DNA from: Streptomyces sp. NBC_00708 | GTDB lineage: Bacteria; Actinomycetota; Actinomycetes; Streptomycetales; Streptomycetaceae | DNA length: 64,000 bases | Assembly (NCBI GenBank): GCA_036226585.1 | Contig: CP108997.1 | Span: 2,666,001-2,730,000, forward strand | Direction: 5' to 3' | In this document: in pieces, positions 1 to 10,363 of the stretch | Layout of the letters: every line of letters starts with the position of its first letter | Position numbering within the stretch: the first letter of the stretch is position 1 | Translations under genes and position numbers: made by a program | Notes under the pieces: model-generated | Databases searched by the model: none | Told to the model about the DNA's origin: nothing | What the model saw: the letters and a program-made list of their open reading frames with translations, nothing else

Positions 1-372
1 ATGCGTGCCGATCCACCAGCCCATCAGCGCGGCCAGAAGTACGGAGAGGACCGCGGTCGGTATCCACCAGTGCCGGGAGCGGTAGACCGCCGCGGGAAAC
101 CCGGCCGTGAGGAAGCGCGCGGCGTCGCGCCAGGACGCACGACGCGTACCGGTCACCGTGGAGCGGGCCCGTGCGACCAGCTGCGTGAGCCGCGCGACGA
201 GCAGCGCGTCGGGGGCGCTGGACTGGATCAGGGAGAGATGGGTGGCCGTGCGCTGGTAGAGGTCGACCAGTTCGTCGGCTTCCGCACCGGTCAGCCGGCG
301 GCCGCGGCGCAGCAGGTGGTCCAGCCGGTCCCACTCGATGCGGTGGGCGTGGACGAAGACATCGAGGTCCAT
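1..372 (-). CDS. SpoIIM-like (stage II sporulation protein M family) membrane protein, partial
   Basis: The N-terminal 124 codons are present; the gene runs off the left edge. The start ATG is at 372-370. The visible protein has a soluble helical part with a conserved-looking stretch (DELVDLYQRTATHLS, about residues 37-51) followed by arginine-rich sequence and the first hydrophobic segment (about residues 105-122, rich in VL/LAAL/GWW). That layout is typical of Streptomyces SpoIIM-family proteins, which carry several membrane segments. It is divergent from an RDD-domain gene, a common pairing in actinomycetes. Function in actinomycetes is not settled; the family name comes from a Bacillus engulfment protein, so a sporulation role here is inference only. 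Confidence 0.8.
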   Translation of the reverse strand, partial: MDLDVFVHAHRIEWDRLDHLLRRGRRLTGAEADELVDLYQRTATHLSLIQSSAPDALLVARLTQLVARARSTVTGTRRASWRDAARFLTAGFPAAVYRSRHWWIPTAVLSVLLAALMGWWIGTH

Positions 373-488
373 GGTCGGCTGCTGCTCCAGGCATGGGTGC
401 GTACAGGTCGTACGCCTGCGGCGTTGCGGGCCAGCTTGGCAGACTGTGGGCCCGTGGGGCAGGGGGCCCGGGAGCGAGGGGTGGGGCG

Positions 489-1400
489 ATGAGTGAACTC
501 GTGACCGGCGACGCGGTCGTGCTGGGGCTCCGGCCGGCGAGGCTGCCGAGCCGTGCGCTGGCCCTGGCCATCGATCTGGTCGTGGTCGGAACGTTCTTCG
601 GTCTGGTCGCCCTGGGTCTGGCTGTGGCCGGCGGCTCGCTGGACGATGCCGCCTGGGCCGCGGTTTCCGTCGCCACCTTTCTCCTGGTGCCGGTGGGGGG
701 CCCGATCGCGGTCGAGACGCTCAGCCACGGCCGTTCGCTGGGCAAGCTGGCGTGTGGGCTGCGGGTCGTACGGGACGACGGAGGGCCCATCCGGTTCCGG
801 CACGCGCTGGTGCGCGGGGGTATGGGCGTCGTGGAGATCCTGATGACGCTCGGAGTCGTCGCCGCCGTCGCATCGCTGGTCTCGGCGCGGGGCAGGCGGC
901 TCGGGGATGTGTTCGCGGGAACGCTCGTCGTACGGGAACGGGTGCCGGCGGGTCGGGCCGGGGCCGTTCCGCCGCCTCCGCCCTGGCTGATCGGGCGGTT
1001 CGCCGGTCTGGATCTGTCGGCGGTCCCGGACGACCTGTGGCTCGCGGTCCGGCAGTACCTGACGCGGATGCACCAGCTCGATCCCGCCGTGGGCCGGGCC
1101 ATGTCGCAACAGCTGGGTGGGGAGGTCGCCGCACGTACCGGGGTGCCTGCCCCGGCCGGCGTGCCGGCCGCCGCGTACCTGGCCGCCGTGGTGCACGAAC
1201 GGCAGGTACGGGACGCGCGCACGGCGTGGCTCGCCGCTCATCCGGAGGCGATCCGTGGCGCCGGCGCCGGGCCGGTGGACGTGGCCAGTGGCGCTCCCAG
1301 TCCGGTCGCGCGCGCGGTCGACGGTGTCGCACGTCCCCGTGCCGGTACGGGGAATGAGGGCTCGAAGCCCCCTGCCACCGGATTCGTGCCGCCTGTCTGA
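489..1400 (+). CDS. RDD family integral membrane protein
   Basis: A 304-residue protein. I chose the ATG at 489 because a purine-rich SD-like stretch (GAGGGGTGGGG) sits just upstream and the protein begins directly before the RDD domain; an in-frame ATG at 393 would add about 32 low-complexity residues. Hydrophobic segments lie near residues 20-45 (VVVGTFFGLVALGLAV), 52-75 and 115-135, and the basic signature LGKLACGLRVVRDDGG follows the second. The C-terminal half is soluble and alanine/proline rich. RDD proteins are small membrane proteins, some implicated in ion transport, but their substrate is unknown. It is divergent from the SpoIIM-like gene and convergent with the next gene, only 13 bp apart. 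Confidence 0.85.
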   Translation: MSELVTGDAVVLGLRPARLPSRALALAIDLVVVGTFFGLVALGLAVAGGSLDDAAWAAVSVATFLLVPVGGPIAVETLSHGRSLGKLACGLRVVRDDGGPIRFRHALVRGGMGVVEILMTLGVVAAVASLVSARGRRLGDVFAGTLVVRERVPAGRAGAVPPPPPWLIGRFAGLDLSAVPDDLWLAVRQYLTRMHQLDPAVGRAMSQQLGGEVAARTGVPAPAGVPAAAYLAAVVHERQVRDARTAWLAAHPEAIRGAGAGPVDVASGAPSPVARAVDGVARPRAGTGNEGSKPPATGFVPPV

Positions 1401-1413
1401 AGGCCGGCGGGCC

Positions 1414-2025
1414 CTAGTGGTCGGAGGGCGGGGAGTCCAGTTCTTCGAGCTCGATGCCGGGGGCGGACAGCACCACGTCTCCGGCGAGGTGGACGGTGTG
1501 CCGTTCACCGGTGTCCAAGGCGCTGACCTGGTATTCGTCCACCTTCAGGGGGCCGTTGTCAGTGGCGTGCGCTTCACTGTTCACCAAGGCCCAGGACTGG
1601 TCGAACGTGCGGGGGGCGAGGACCGGATCCGTGAAGGTGACGACCCGGACGCGGGTCTCGGGGGAAGCGGGGGTGAGGCGCAGCAGACGGGCGGTCGCGA
1701 CGAGGAAGGCGGGGGATGTGCCGTTGAAGGCGTGGCCGCGGACGTTGCCTTCGGTGGCATGGGTGCCTGTCGGGTCGGTACGGACCCAGGTGAGGCCCTC
1801 CAGGGCGGCACCGCGGACCTGCCAGTCGGCGGCATGGAGTTCGAGACGGAGGGGGCGGCCGAGTTCGTCGAGGGTGAGGTCGAGGGATCCCAGGTGACTG
1901 CCGGACGGGGCAGTCGTTTGGGAGATGTAGCGCCAGCCGGAAGGGCCGGGCGCGCAGTGGAAGTGTTCTTCGCCGAGGGGGGTGTGGTCGTGGACGTCGT
2001 GGAGCGAATATCGGCCGCGGGGCAT
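1414..2025 (-). CDS. Conserved hypothetical protein, 203 aa
   Basis: The protein starts at the ATG at 2025-2023 (MPRGRYSLHDVHDHTPLGEE) and ends with an acidic tail. No signal peptide or membrane segment is visible. It looks like an all-beta soluble protein: alternating polar/apolar stretches such as YISQTTAPSGSHLGSLDLTLDE and a WQVRG motif in the middle. The layout of these motifs faintly recalls the putative glycolipid-binding fold (DUF1089), but I cannot support that assignment from sequence reading alone. It lies downstream of ahcY on the same strand, separated by about 190 bp that contain a strong hairpin, so it is probably transcribed separately. Function unknown. Confidence 0.8.
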   Translation of the reverse strand: MPRGRYSLHDVHDHTPLGEEHFHCAPGPSGWRYISQTTAPSGSHLGSLDLTLDELGRPLRLELHAADWQVRGAALEGLTWVRTDPTGTHATEGNVRGHAFNGTSPAFLVATARLLRLTPASPETRVRVVTFTDPVLAPRTFDQSWALVNSEAHATDNGPLKVDEYQVSALDTGERHTVHLAGDVVLSAPGIELEELDSPPSDH

Positions 2026-2065
2026 GGGGTCCTTCGGGTCCTCGGCTCGTGCGGGTGCGGTACGG

Positions 2066-2100
2066 CGCAGGCCCCCGACACGGGGGTGCGGGGGCCTGCG
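2066..2100 (-). terminator. Hairpin terminator downstream of ahcY
   Basis: A perfect 12-bp stem (CGCAGGCCCCCG at 2066-2077 pairing with 2089-2100) closes an 11-nt loop. It lies about 115 bp past the ahcY stop and ahead of the next gene on the same strand. There is no U-tract, which is usual for Streptomyces terminators. Confidence 0.6.
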
Positions 2101-2216
2101 TTCGTCACTGCTACTGCTGCTGATCGGCTCGGGTCGTCGGGCGTCCCGCGCCGCTGAGCCGCTCCGCGCCGCAGGGCCGCCGGTGAACCGGCGGACCTCC
2201 GCGGCGCGTGGCGGGA

Positions 2217-3674
<1,458 letters not shown>

Positions 3675-3942
3675 AACGGGCTGCTCCTCGTGGTGGAGTC
3701 GAGGGTGGGTAGGGCGGCTCTGCGGCGGCGGGCACACGAATGCCCGGACGCTCGCAGCGCAGTCCGTCGGAGGCCCTCTCTCCCTCGGCCGGTCCGGCGT
3801 ACGGACCGATCGACCGCCATCAGCAGCGACGTCTGACACTGCCGTCGAATCTACACCGAACGGCGCAGCCGCTCCCAGTCCACCGGGGCGGGTCCGGGGC
3901 GGGAGCGGCTGCGAGGGGTACGCGATGGCGGGTCCGATGCGG

Positions 3943-5022
3943 TCAGTGGCCGGATTCCGTCGGCTTGCCGGTGTCGCCCGACGCCGTGTCGCCCGGTTCG
4001 GCCGCGCCCGGTTCCGGGGCCTCCGGGCCGGGGGTGGTGGCGGCTTCCGGGTCCGGGGTGGCGGGGGCGCCGCCGGGGGCCTTGGCGGGGTTGATGCCGG
4101 CCGCGGCGGCCGCCGCGTTGTAGATGTCCGGCTCCAGGTAGATCACCCGGGCGATCGGGACGGCAGCGCGGATGCGGGACTCGGCGGCGTTGATGGCGTT
4201 GGCGACCTCGTCGGCGGTGTCGTCGTGCTGGACCGCGATCTTGGCGGCGACCAGCAGTTCCTCCGGGCCGAGGTGGAGGGTGCGCATGTGGATGATGCCG
4301 GTGACGGTGTCGCCGTCGACGACTGCGGCCTTGATCTTCTCGACCTGGTCGGTGCCGGCGGCCTCACCGAGCAGCAGGGACTTGGTCTCGGCGGCCAGCA
4401 CGAGGGCGATGGCGATCAGCAGGATGCCGATGCACAGGGTGCCGATGCCGTCCCATACGCCGTTGCCGGTGCCGAGGGCCAGGCCGACGCCGCCGAGCGC
4501 GAGGACCAGACCGATCAGGGCGCCGAAGTCCTCCAGCAGGACGACGGGGAGTTCCGGGGCCTTCGCGCGGCGGATGAAGTCCGTCCAGCTGAGCGAGCCG
4601 CGGGACTCGTTGGACTCCTTGATCGCGGTACGGAAGGAGAAGCCCTCCGCGATGATCGCGAAGACCAGGACGCCCACCGGCCAGTACCAGGCCTCCAGCT
4701 CGTGGGGATGCCTGATCTTCTCGTAGCCCTCGTACACCGCGAACATGCCGCCGACGGAGAACAGGACGATGGAGACGAGGAAGGCGTAGATGTAGCGCTC
4801 GCGGCCGTAGCCGAACGGGTGCTGCGGGGTGGCCTCGCGCTGCGCCCGCTTGCCGCCGAGGAGCAGCAGGCCCTGGTTGCCGGAGTCGGCGAGCGAGTGG
4901 ACGCTCTCCGCGAGCATCGACGAGGAGCCGCTGAACAGGAACGCCACGAATTTGGCCACCGCGATCGCGAGGTTGGCGCCGAGCGCCGCCACGATCGCCT
5001 TGGTTCCGCCTGACGCACTCAT
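3943..5022 (-). CDS. Cation diffusion facilitator (CDF) family transporter
   Basis: A 359-residue inner-membrane protein of the CDF family, expected to export divalent metal ions (Zn, Co, Fe or Mn) by proton antiport. It begins [21 protein letters not shown]; hydrophobic segments occur through about residue 215. The HxxxD metal motif is visible as HSLAD near residue 42, and the paired membrane motif is [10 protein letters not shown], with Glu/Asp. A cytoplasmic C-terminal domain follows, then a proline/alanine/glutamate-rich tail of about 55 residues ending in GH, longer than usual. I took the ATG at 5022 because AGGA lies 8-9 nt upstream; an ATG at 5079 would add a basic extension without an obvious SD. 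Confidence 0.92.
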   Translation of the reverse strand: MSASGGTKAIVAALGANLAIAVAKFVAFLFSGSSSMLAESVHSLADSGNQGLLLLGGKRAQREATPQHPFGYGRERYIYAFLVSIVLFSVGGMFAVYEGYEKIRHPHELEAWYWPVGVLVFAIIAEGFSFRTAIKESNESRGSLSWTDFIRRAKAPELPVVLLEDFGALIGLVLALGGVGLALGTGNGVWDGIGTLCIGILLIAIALVLAAETKSLLLGEAAGTDQVEKIKAAVVDGDTVTGIIHMRTLHLGPEELLVAAKIAVQHDDTADEVANAINAAESRIRAAVPIARVIYLEPDIYNAAAAAAGINPAKAPGGAPATPDPEAATTPGPEAPEPGAAEPGDTASGDTGKPTESGH

Positions 5023-5109
5023 GGGTTCCTGGTGTCCCTTCTTCGGTCTGCGGCCCCGGCGGCCGCGGTGTGGCGGCACATTGTTGCAGCCGCCGTCGCG
5101 GACGGTGCG

Positions 5110-6351
5110 TCAGGCCACCACTGTCGCACGGAACAGCGTGCCCGCTCCGGACACATGTACCCGCTCGCCCGCCGGTACGAAGACCGAGGCGCCGGGGGTG
5201 AGACCGAGGTCGCCGGCCTTCGGGGCACCCGCCGTGCAGAGCAGGATCTGCGGGGTGGCCGCGGTCAGGTCGGCGGGGGCGGCGCCGGGCGACAGGTCGA
5301 AGCGGGAGAGGCGGAACTCGTCGACCGGGGTCTCGTACAGCTCCTCGCCCGACGGGGACGCCTCCGGGCGCAGGACACCCGGGTCCGTCGCCTCGAAGCG
5401 GACGACGCGCAGGAGTTCGGGGACGTCGATGTGCTTGGGCGTGAGGCCGCAGCGCAGCACGTTGTCGGAGTTGGCCATGATCTCGACGCCGAGTCCGTCG
5501 AGGTAGGCGTGCGGGACGCCGGCGCCGAGGTACAGCGCCTCGCCGGGCTGGAGCCGCACATGGTTGAGCAGCATGGCCGCGATGACGCCCGCGTCGCCGG
5601 GGAAGTGGTGGGCGATGCGGGCGTACGGGGCGTAGTCGCCGCCGAGCCGTTCCGCGGCGGCCGCCGCGGCGGTCACCGTCTCGGCCATCTCGTCCGGGTC
5701 CGCCGTGAGGATCGCCGTCAGCACCTCGCGCAGGGCGGCCTCTTCGGGCTGGGCGCGCAGCAGATCCGCGTACGGCTTGAGGGAGTCGACGCCCAGGCCC
5801 TCCATCGCCTCGGCCGCCTCCAGGGGCCGGCGGAATCCGCACAGGCCCTCGAAGGGGGTGAGTGCGCAGATGAGTTCGGGCTTGTGGTTGGCGTCCTTGT
5901 AGGTGCGGTGGGGGGCGTCGATCGGGACGGACCGGCTCTCCTCGTCCGCGTACCCCGCCTTGGCCTGGTCGAGGTTCGGGTGCACCTGGAGGGAGAGGGG
6001 GGCACCGGCGGCGAGCAGCTTGAGGAGGAAGGGCAGCCGGGGGCCGAACTTCTCGACGGCCGCCGCGCCGAGTTCGCGGGCCGGGTCGGCGGCGATGACA
6101 TCGGTGAGGGACTGCTCGGCGCGGGCCTGTGCCGGGGTTCCACCGGCTGCCTCGCCGGTGCCGGGGGCTTCGGTGCCGGGAGCTTCGGTGCCGGGGGCTG
6201 CGGTGCGGGTTATCCGGGAGGGGGCTCCGGGGTGGGCGCCCATCCACATCTCCGCCTGCGGCTCGCCCGTGGGGGCGACGCCGAGCAGGGCGGGGATGGC
6301 GGTGGTCGAGCCCCAGGCGTACGGGCGCACGGTGTTGGAGAGCCGGTCCAT
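5110..6351 (-). CDS. manA: Mannose-6-phosphate isomerase, class I
   Basis: A 413-residue zinc enzyme that interconverts fructose-6-phosphate and mannose-6-phosphate, the first step towards GDP-mannose. The N-terminus (MDRLSNTVRPYAWGSTTAIP) and the zinc-site motif LSLQVHPNLDQAK are diagnostic, followed by HKPELICALTPFEGLCGFR. An insertion of about 30 residues rich in P/G/T/E and built on a PGTEA repeat (about residues 51-65) interrupts the N-terminal domain. The gene lies 67 bp downstream of the SIS-domain gene on the same strand, so it is probably in an operon with it and manB. Assignment is secure; the repeat insertion is strain-variable sequence by inference. Confidence 0.96.
   Translation of the reverse strand: MDRLSNTVRPYAWGSTTAIPALLGVAPTGEPQAEMWMGAHPGAPSRITRTAAPGTEAPGTEAPGTGEAAGGTPAQARAEQSLTDVIAADPARELGAAAVEKFGPRLPFLLKLLAAGAPLSLQVHPNLDQAKAGYADEESRSVPIDAPHRTYKDANHKPELICALTPFEGLCGFRRPLEAAEAMEGLGVDSLKPYADLLRAQPEEAALREVLTAILTADPDEMAETVTAAAAAAERLGGDYAPYARIAHHFPGDAGVIAAMLLNHVRLQPGEALYLGAGVPHAYLDGLGVEIMANSDNVLRCGLTPKHIDVPELLRVVRFEATDPGVLRPEASPSGEELYETPVDEFRLSRFDLSPGAAPADLTAATPQILLCTAGAPKAGDLGLTPGASVFVPAGERVHVSGAGTLFRATVVA
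6157..6201. repeat. Three tandem 15-bp units inside manA
   Basis: Units at 6157-6171, 6172-6186 and 6187-6201 differ by one or two bases each and keep the reading frame, encoding the PGTEA repeat in ManA. Tandem 15-bp units of this kind usually change copy number between strains. Confidence 0.8.
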
Positions 6352-6418
6352 GGGTCCTGTCCTTGTGTTGCCGTGTGTGGTGCTGAGCTGCTGCGTTACG
6401 GGGGGGGTGCGAGGTGTC

Positions 6419-7555
6419 TCAGGCGCCGGGCGCCGAGGCGAGGGCCAGGTAGACGGCGGCGAAGTCGGTGACGGCGAGCAGTTCGGCGAGGGATTCGAGC
6501 GTGCTGCCCTCCTCCGGTTCGAGCTCGCTGATCGCCGTGTCGTGGCCCAGGGCCAGTTCGCGGGCGGCGGGGGCGGCGCTCAGGCCGCCGGTGGGGCGGT
6601 CCCGGAGCAGGACCACGCGGGCGTGCAGGGGTTCCGACTCGTCGACGCGGTCGCGGAAGAAGTCGTCCGGGTCCGCTCCCGCGGCGAACGCGCCCGCCAG
6701 CAGGCCCCCGTGCGACGGGAGCGCCTCCGGGAGCGCGGCGGCGAGGGCCGGGCGGCCGGAGAGCTCCGCCAGGACCGCGGCGAACCGGCGTCCGACGGGG
6801 CCGGCCGCGTCGCCCTCCGTCCAGATCAGCGGCAGGCTGTCCGCGAGTTCGGCGGCGAGCGTCTTGGCCGGGTTGCTGTACGTGGCGACGGCCGGGCCGC
6901 AGCGCTCCGCCGTACGGTCCAGGCGGTCCGCGACGCTCTGCAGCGCTTCGGCGGGGGCGGTGACCAGGCCGACGCGGTCGAGCAGTGCGAGCAGCGGGGT
7001 GAGCAGGGCCCAGAGGGTGCCGGGGCCTGCGGCCGAGGTCTCGGCGTCGTACTCGCCGTGTGGGGCGGAGGCCATCGGGACGACGAGGCCGTGCACCCCG
7101 TGCACCGCCTCGCGCAGCGGGGAGCGCAGGGGGGCGACGGCCACGACCGTGCAGCCGCGGCGGTACGCCTGCTCCGCGAGGAGGGCGAGGCCCGGTTCGG
7201 AGCCGTCCGCCGTGGCGATGAGCAGCAGGTCGACGGAGCCGGCCCAGCCGGGCAGGGTCCAGCGCAGGGCGCCGGGGGCGGGGGCGACACCGGTCGGGTG
7301 GATGCGGGTGACCGGGGCGGAGGCGCCGGCGAGCGCGGCGATCAGGTCCGCGACGCCGGTCGCGGCGGTGCCGGGTCCTGCGACCAGGACGGCGCGCGGG
7401 CGGCCCTCCGGGTTCAGCTCGGTGATCCCGGCTTCCGTCGCGTGCCGGGCGGCGGTACGGACCCGGGCCCCGGCCTCGGCGGCGCCACGGAGCAGGTCGC
7501 GGCGGTCGGCTCGGGCCAGGGCGTCGGGGGCGTCGAGCAGCGACTCGTCGAGCAT
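6419..7555 (-). CDS. SIS-domain protein, phosphoglucose/phosphomannose isomerase-like
   Basis: A 378-residue soluble protein whose middle (GRPRAVLVAGPGTAATGVADLIAAL onward) reads as a tandem SIS sugar-phosphate-binding fold, as in bifunctional phosphoglucose/phosphomannose isomerases. It stands between manA and the Trm112/manB pair on one strand, which fits a role in hexose-phosphate interconversion or its regulation. The catalytic residues of the archaeal bifunctional enzymes are not clearly readable: the S/T-rich loop of the first SIS half is weak and the first 55 residues are helical. It may therefore be a divergent or non-catalytic isomerase. Family is fairly sure; activity is not. Confidence 0.85.
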   Translation of the reverse strand: MLDESLLDAPDALARADRRDLLRGAAEAGARVRTAARHATEAGITELNPEGRPRAVLVAGPGTAATGVADLIAALAGASAPVTRIHPTGVAPAPGALRWTLPGWAGSVDLLLIATADGSEPGLALLAEQAYRRGCTVVAVAPLRSPLREAVHGVHGLVVPMASAPHGEYDAETSAAGPGTLWALLTPLLALLDRVGLVTAPAEALQSVADRLDRTAERCGPAVATYSNPAKTLAAELADSLPLIWTEGDAAGPVGRRFAAVLAELSGRPALAAALPEALPSHGGLLAGAFAAGADPDDFFRDRVDESEPLHARVVLLRDRPTGGLSAAPAARELALGHDTAISELEPEEGSTLESLAELLAVTDFAAVYLALASAPGA

Positions 7556-7633
7556 GGGGCGGTCCTCCGATCACGTGCCGGTCACCGGCCGGTGCGGTGT
7601 GGCGCGGTTACGCCGGGGCGGCGGGTGCGCCGG

Positions 7634-7816
7634 TTACGCGGGGCGGCGGGCCTCGTCGACGAGGAGTACGGGGATGCCGTCCCGGACCGGGTAGGCGAGG
7701 CCGCAGTCGGTGCCGGTGCAGACGAGTTCCGGAGTGTCGGCCGCGGTCCTGTCGTCGAGGGGCGCGTGGCAGGCCGGGCAGGCCAGGATCTCCAGGAGGC
7801 CGGCTTCGAGCGGCAT
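7634..7816 (-). CDS. Trm112 family zinc-ribbon protein, 60 aa
   Basis: A short protein beginning [20 protein letters not shown] and containing CPAC plus a second cysteine pair (C...C in [21 protein letters not shown]). That is the Trm112 / YcaR layout. Trm112-fold proteins activate methyltransferases in eukaryotes; bacterial homologues are small zinc-ribbon proteins of uncertain role. It lies between manB (upstream, about 425 bp away across a repeat-rich gap) and the SIS-domain gene 78 bp downstream. The identification rests on length, cysteine spacing and the [10 protein letters not shown] end. Confidence 0.85.
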   Translation of the reverse strand: MPLEAGLLEILACPACHAPLDDRTAADTPELVCTGTDCGLAYPVRDGIPVLLVDEARRPA

Positions 7817-8241
7817 GGGGTGTCCCTTCGGGCGGGTGGTGTTCGGAGGCCCTTGTGGGGGCGAGGTCAGCCTACCGCCGGGGTGGGGTGGGGCGCCTGT
7901 GGCGGGGCGGGGTGGGCGGGGCGCCTGCGGCTGGCGGGGCGGGGGCGGGCGGGCGCCTGCGGCGGGCCTTGTCCCCTACCCGCCCCTTCCCGAAACCGGG
8001 GCGCTGCCCCGGGCCCCGCTCCTCAAGCGCCGGAGGGGCTGGAGGCGGCGGGCCGGTTTCGGGGCTCTGCCCCGCACCCCGCGCCTCAAACGCCGGCGGG
8101 GCTGGAAGGCCCGGGGCTGGAAGGCGCGAGGGTGGCGGGGCGGGTACGGGGCGGGACGGCCCGGGGGTGGCGGGGCGGGAATGGGGCAGGACGGCCCAGG
8201 GGGGCGGGTGGGAATGGGGCAGGGCGGGCCGCAGCCTGCGG
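7817..8241. repeat. G-rich gap with two dispersed-repeat copies and a 35-bp tandem repeat
   Basis: No gene is visible in these 425 bp. Two copies of the dispersed element (GGGGCTCTGCCCCG hairpin followed by CTCAAnCGCCGG) lie at about 7998-8042 and 8061-8105. A 35-bp unit beginning GGTGGCGGGGCGGG is repeated in tandem at 8131-8165 and 8166-8200, with a third decayed unit after it. The strand is strongly G over C throughout. Confidence 0.7.
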
Positions 8242-9606
8242 TTAGTCCCTGATCAGCCCCAGGACCTCGTCCCGTACCGTCCTCATCGTCTCCTCGTCCT
8301 TCGCCTCCACGTTCAGGCGGAGCAGGGGTTCCGTGTTCGACGGGCGGAGGTTGAACCACCAGGTGGGGGTGGTCACCGTGAGGCCGTCCAGGGTGTCCGT
8401 GGTGGCGTTCTCGCGGGAGGTGAAGGCGGCCCTGACCTCGGCCGTGCGGGCCGTCTGGTCGTCGACCTCGGAGTTGATCTCGCCGGAGGCGGCATAGCGG
8501 TCGTACTGGGCGACCAGGGCGGAGAGGGGGGCGTCCTGGCCACCGAGCGCGGCGAGGACGTGGAGGGCGGCGAGCATGCCCGTATCTGCGTTCCAGAAGT
8601 CGCGGAAGTAGTAGTGGGCCGAGTGCTCGCCGCCGAAGATCGCGCCGTGGGCGGCCATCTCGGCCTTGATGAAGGAGTGGCCGACCCTCGTGCGGACGGG
8701 GGTGCCGCCGTGTTCGCGTACGACTTCGGGGACCGACAGGGACGTGATCAGGTTGTGGATGACCGTGCCCCGGCCGCCGTTGCGGGCCAGTTCGCGGGCG
8801 GCGACCAGGGCGGTGATCGCCGACGGGGAGACGCCCTCGCCCCGTTCGTCCACCACGAAGCAGCGGTCCGCGTCGCCGTCGAAGGCCAGGCCCAGGTCGG
8901 CGCCCTCGGCTACGACGCGGGCCCGGAGGTCGACGATGTTGGCCGGGTCCAGCGGGTTGGCCTCGTGGTTCGGGAAGGTGCCGTCGAGCTCGAAGTACAT
9001 CGGGACGAGGTCCACGGGCAGCCCGGCGAAGACCGTGGGGACCGTGTGGCCGCCCATGCCGTTGCCCGCGTCCACGACCACCTTCAGCGGGCGGATCTCC
9101 GTCAGGTCCACCAGGGAGAGCAGGTGGGCGGCGTAGTCCGTGAGGGTGTCGCGCCCGGTGACCGTGCCCGGCGTCGCGACCGGCTCGGGGGCGCCCTTCT
9201 CGGACCACTCCTCGACCAGCGTGCGGATCTCGGTCAGGCCCGTGTCCTGGCCCACCGGCGCCGCGCCCGCCCGGCACATCTTGATGCCGTTGTACCGCGC
9301 CGGGTTGTGCGACGCGGTGAACATCGCGCCGGGCAGGTCGAGCGCCCCGGACGCGTAGTAGAGCTGGTCCGTCGAGCAGAGGCCGATCATCGTGACGTCC
9401 GCGCCCCGCCCCGCCGCGCCCCGTGCGAACGCCCCGGACAGGGTGGGCGACGTGGGGCGCATGTCGTGGCCGATGACGATCGCTTCCGCGCCGGTCACCT
9501 CGGTGAACGCCGCCCCGAAGAGTTCGGCCAGCCCTTCGTCCCACTGGTCGGGCACGACTCCGCGCACGTCGTACGCCTTCACGAGCTGCGACAGGTCTGC
9601 GGTCAC
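8242..9606 (-). CDS. manB: Phosphomannomutase/phosphoglucomutase
   Basis: A 454-residue alpha-D-phosphohexomutase converting mannose-6-phosphate to mannose-1-phosphate for GDP-mannose synthesis (and possibly glucose phosphates). The four family landmarks are present in order: the phosphoserine loop MFTASHNPARYNG, the metal loop DGDADR, the sugar-binding loop GGEHSAHYY, and the phosphate-binding loop RPSNTEPLLRLN near the C-terminus. The GTG start at 9606 leads straight into the AYDVRGVVP motif of this family. It heads the manB-Trm112-SIS-manA series, although the 425-bp repeat gap may separate transcripts. Confidence 0.96.
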   Translation of the reverse strand: MTADLSQLVKAYDVRGVVPDQWDEGLAELFGAAFTEVTGAEAIVIGHDMRPTSPTLSGAFARGAAGRGADVTMIGLCSTDQLYYASGALDLPGAMFTASHNPARYNGIKMCRAGAAPVGQDTGLTEIRTLVEEWSEKGAPEPVATPGTVTGRDTLTDYAAHLLSLVDLTEIRPLKVVVDAGNGMGGHTVPTVFAGLPVDLVPMYFELDGTFPNHEANPLDPANIVDLRARVVAEGADLGLAFDGDADRCFVVDERGEGVSPSAITALVAARELARNGGRGTVIHNLITSLSVPEVVREHGGTPVRTRVGHSFIKAEMAAHGAIFGGEHSAHYYFRDFWNADTGMLAALHVLAALGGQDAPLSALVAQYDRYAASGEINSEVDDQTARTAEVRAAFTSRENATTDTLDGLTVTTPTWWFNLRPSNTEPLLRLNVEAKDEETMRTVRDEVLGLIRD

Positions 9607-9664
9607 GGGCCGGTCCTCCAGGGGTTTCTTCGGACCGCCAAACTACCCGGCGGCCGGCGGCCCC

Positions 9665-10042
9665 TCAGGAGTCGGGTGAGCGCAGGACACGGAGGTGACC
9701 CCGGCGGGCGACCTCCATCGGGTCCGCGGCGCGCGGGCCGCCGCCCCGGGTGCCGTCGCCGCGTTCCTGCGGACGCGCGGCCTCCCGTACGGCGTTGGCC
9801 AGCGCCTCCAGGTCGTCGCCGCTGGGGCGGCTGGGCGCGGAGGGGTCGGAGAGGCGGACGACCTCCCAGCCCCGTGGCGCGGTCAGCCGCTCACTGTGCT
9901 CGGCACAGAGGTCGTAGCAATGGGGCTCGGCGTAGGTGGCGAGCGGGCCGAGGACCGCAGTCGAGTCGGCATAGACGTACGTCAGTGTCGCGACGGCAGG
10001 GCGGCCGCACGCGGTGCGCGAACAGCGACGTACAGGGCTCAC
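9665..10042 (-). CDS. DUF3499 family protein, cysteine-rich
   Basis: A 125-residue protein read from the GTG at 10042 (SPVRRCSRTACGRPAVATLTYVYADSTAV...). The pattern RRCSRTAC...C-x2-C-x2-H (HCYDLCAEHSERLTAPRGWEVVRL) suggests a metal-binding site and is the signature of actinobacterial DUF3499. The tail is arginine/glycine rich. The reading frame stays open upstream to 10204, so a longer form is possible, but homologues begin close to SPVRRC. It is divergent from the zincin-like gene. Function is unknown; the neighbouring manB suggests no specific job. Confidence 0.85.
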   Translation of the reverse strand: MSPVRRCSRTACGRPAVATLTYVYADSTAVLGPLATYAEPHCYDLCAEHSERLTAPRGWEVVRLSDPSAPSRPSGDDLEALANAVREAARPQERGDGTRGGGPRAADPMEVARRGHLRVLRSPDS

Positions 10043-10363
10043 GATGTTGGACGGTACCGCACTCTTGAGCGGGCTGCGACGACTCTCCCCCGGCTCACCC
10101 CTCCGTGTCGCCCTGTGACCTGTGGCACAGGGCCCCCCGGAGCAACTCCCCTGACCTGCGCGGGAGGAGAGGACGAGGGCCCTGACGGCAATGATTCCGG
10201 TCACCGCTGTGCAGCGAACCTTTCACAAGGGGCGCGTCCGGCGGTCGGGAGCGGGGCCGGAAACGGGCTCTCGTGTGGCCGGATTGTTCAAGAGCGGACA
10301 GGGTTCCCCGCGCCCGCTCGGCCTCCGGCCGGACGGGCCCCGGAGCGTTAGGCTGCCTCGGTG
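10043..10363. promoter_or_regulatory. Divergent intergenic region with a 7-8-7 inverted repeat
   Basis: This 321-bp gap separates two divergent genes and must hold both promoters. The clearest structure is the inverted repeat CCCTGTG (10111-10117), 8-nt spacer, CACAGGG (10126-10132), which could be a regulator site or a small hairpin. I see no coding sequence. Confidence 0.35.

Noticed and set aside
291..1508. Long open frame opposite the RDD gene
   Set aside because: Arginine/proline-rich shadow of the true gene, a usual effect of high GC.
3675..3942. A possible S-adenosylhomocysteine riboswitch upstream of ahcY
   Set aside because: I looked for the conserved SAH-aptamer segments on the minus strand and found no convincing match; only an SD and ordinary sequence are seen.
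7817..8241. CRISPR-like array in the G-rich gap after manB
   Set aside because: The repeats are tandem without unique spacers and belong to a 35-bp G-rich unit and the dispersed element; no cas genes are nearby.
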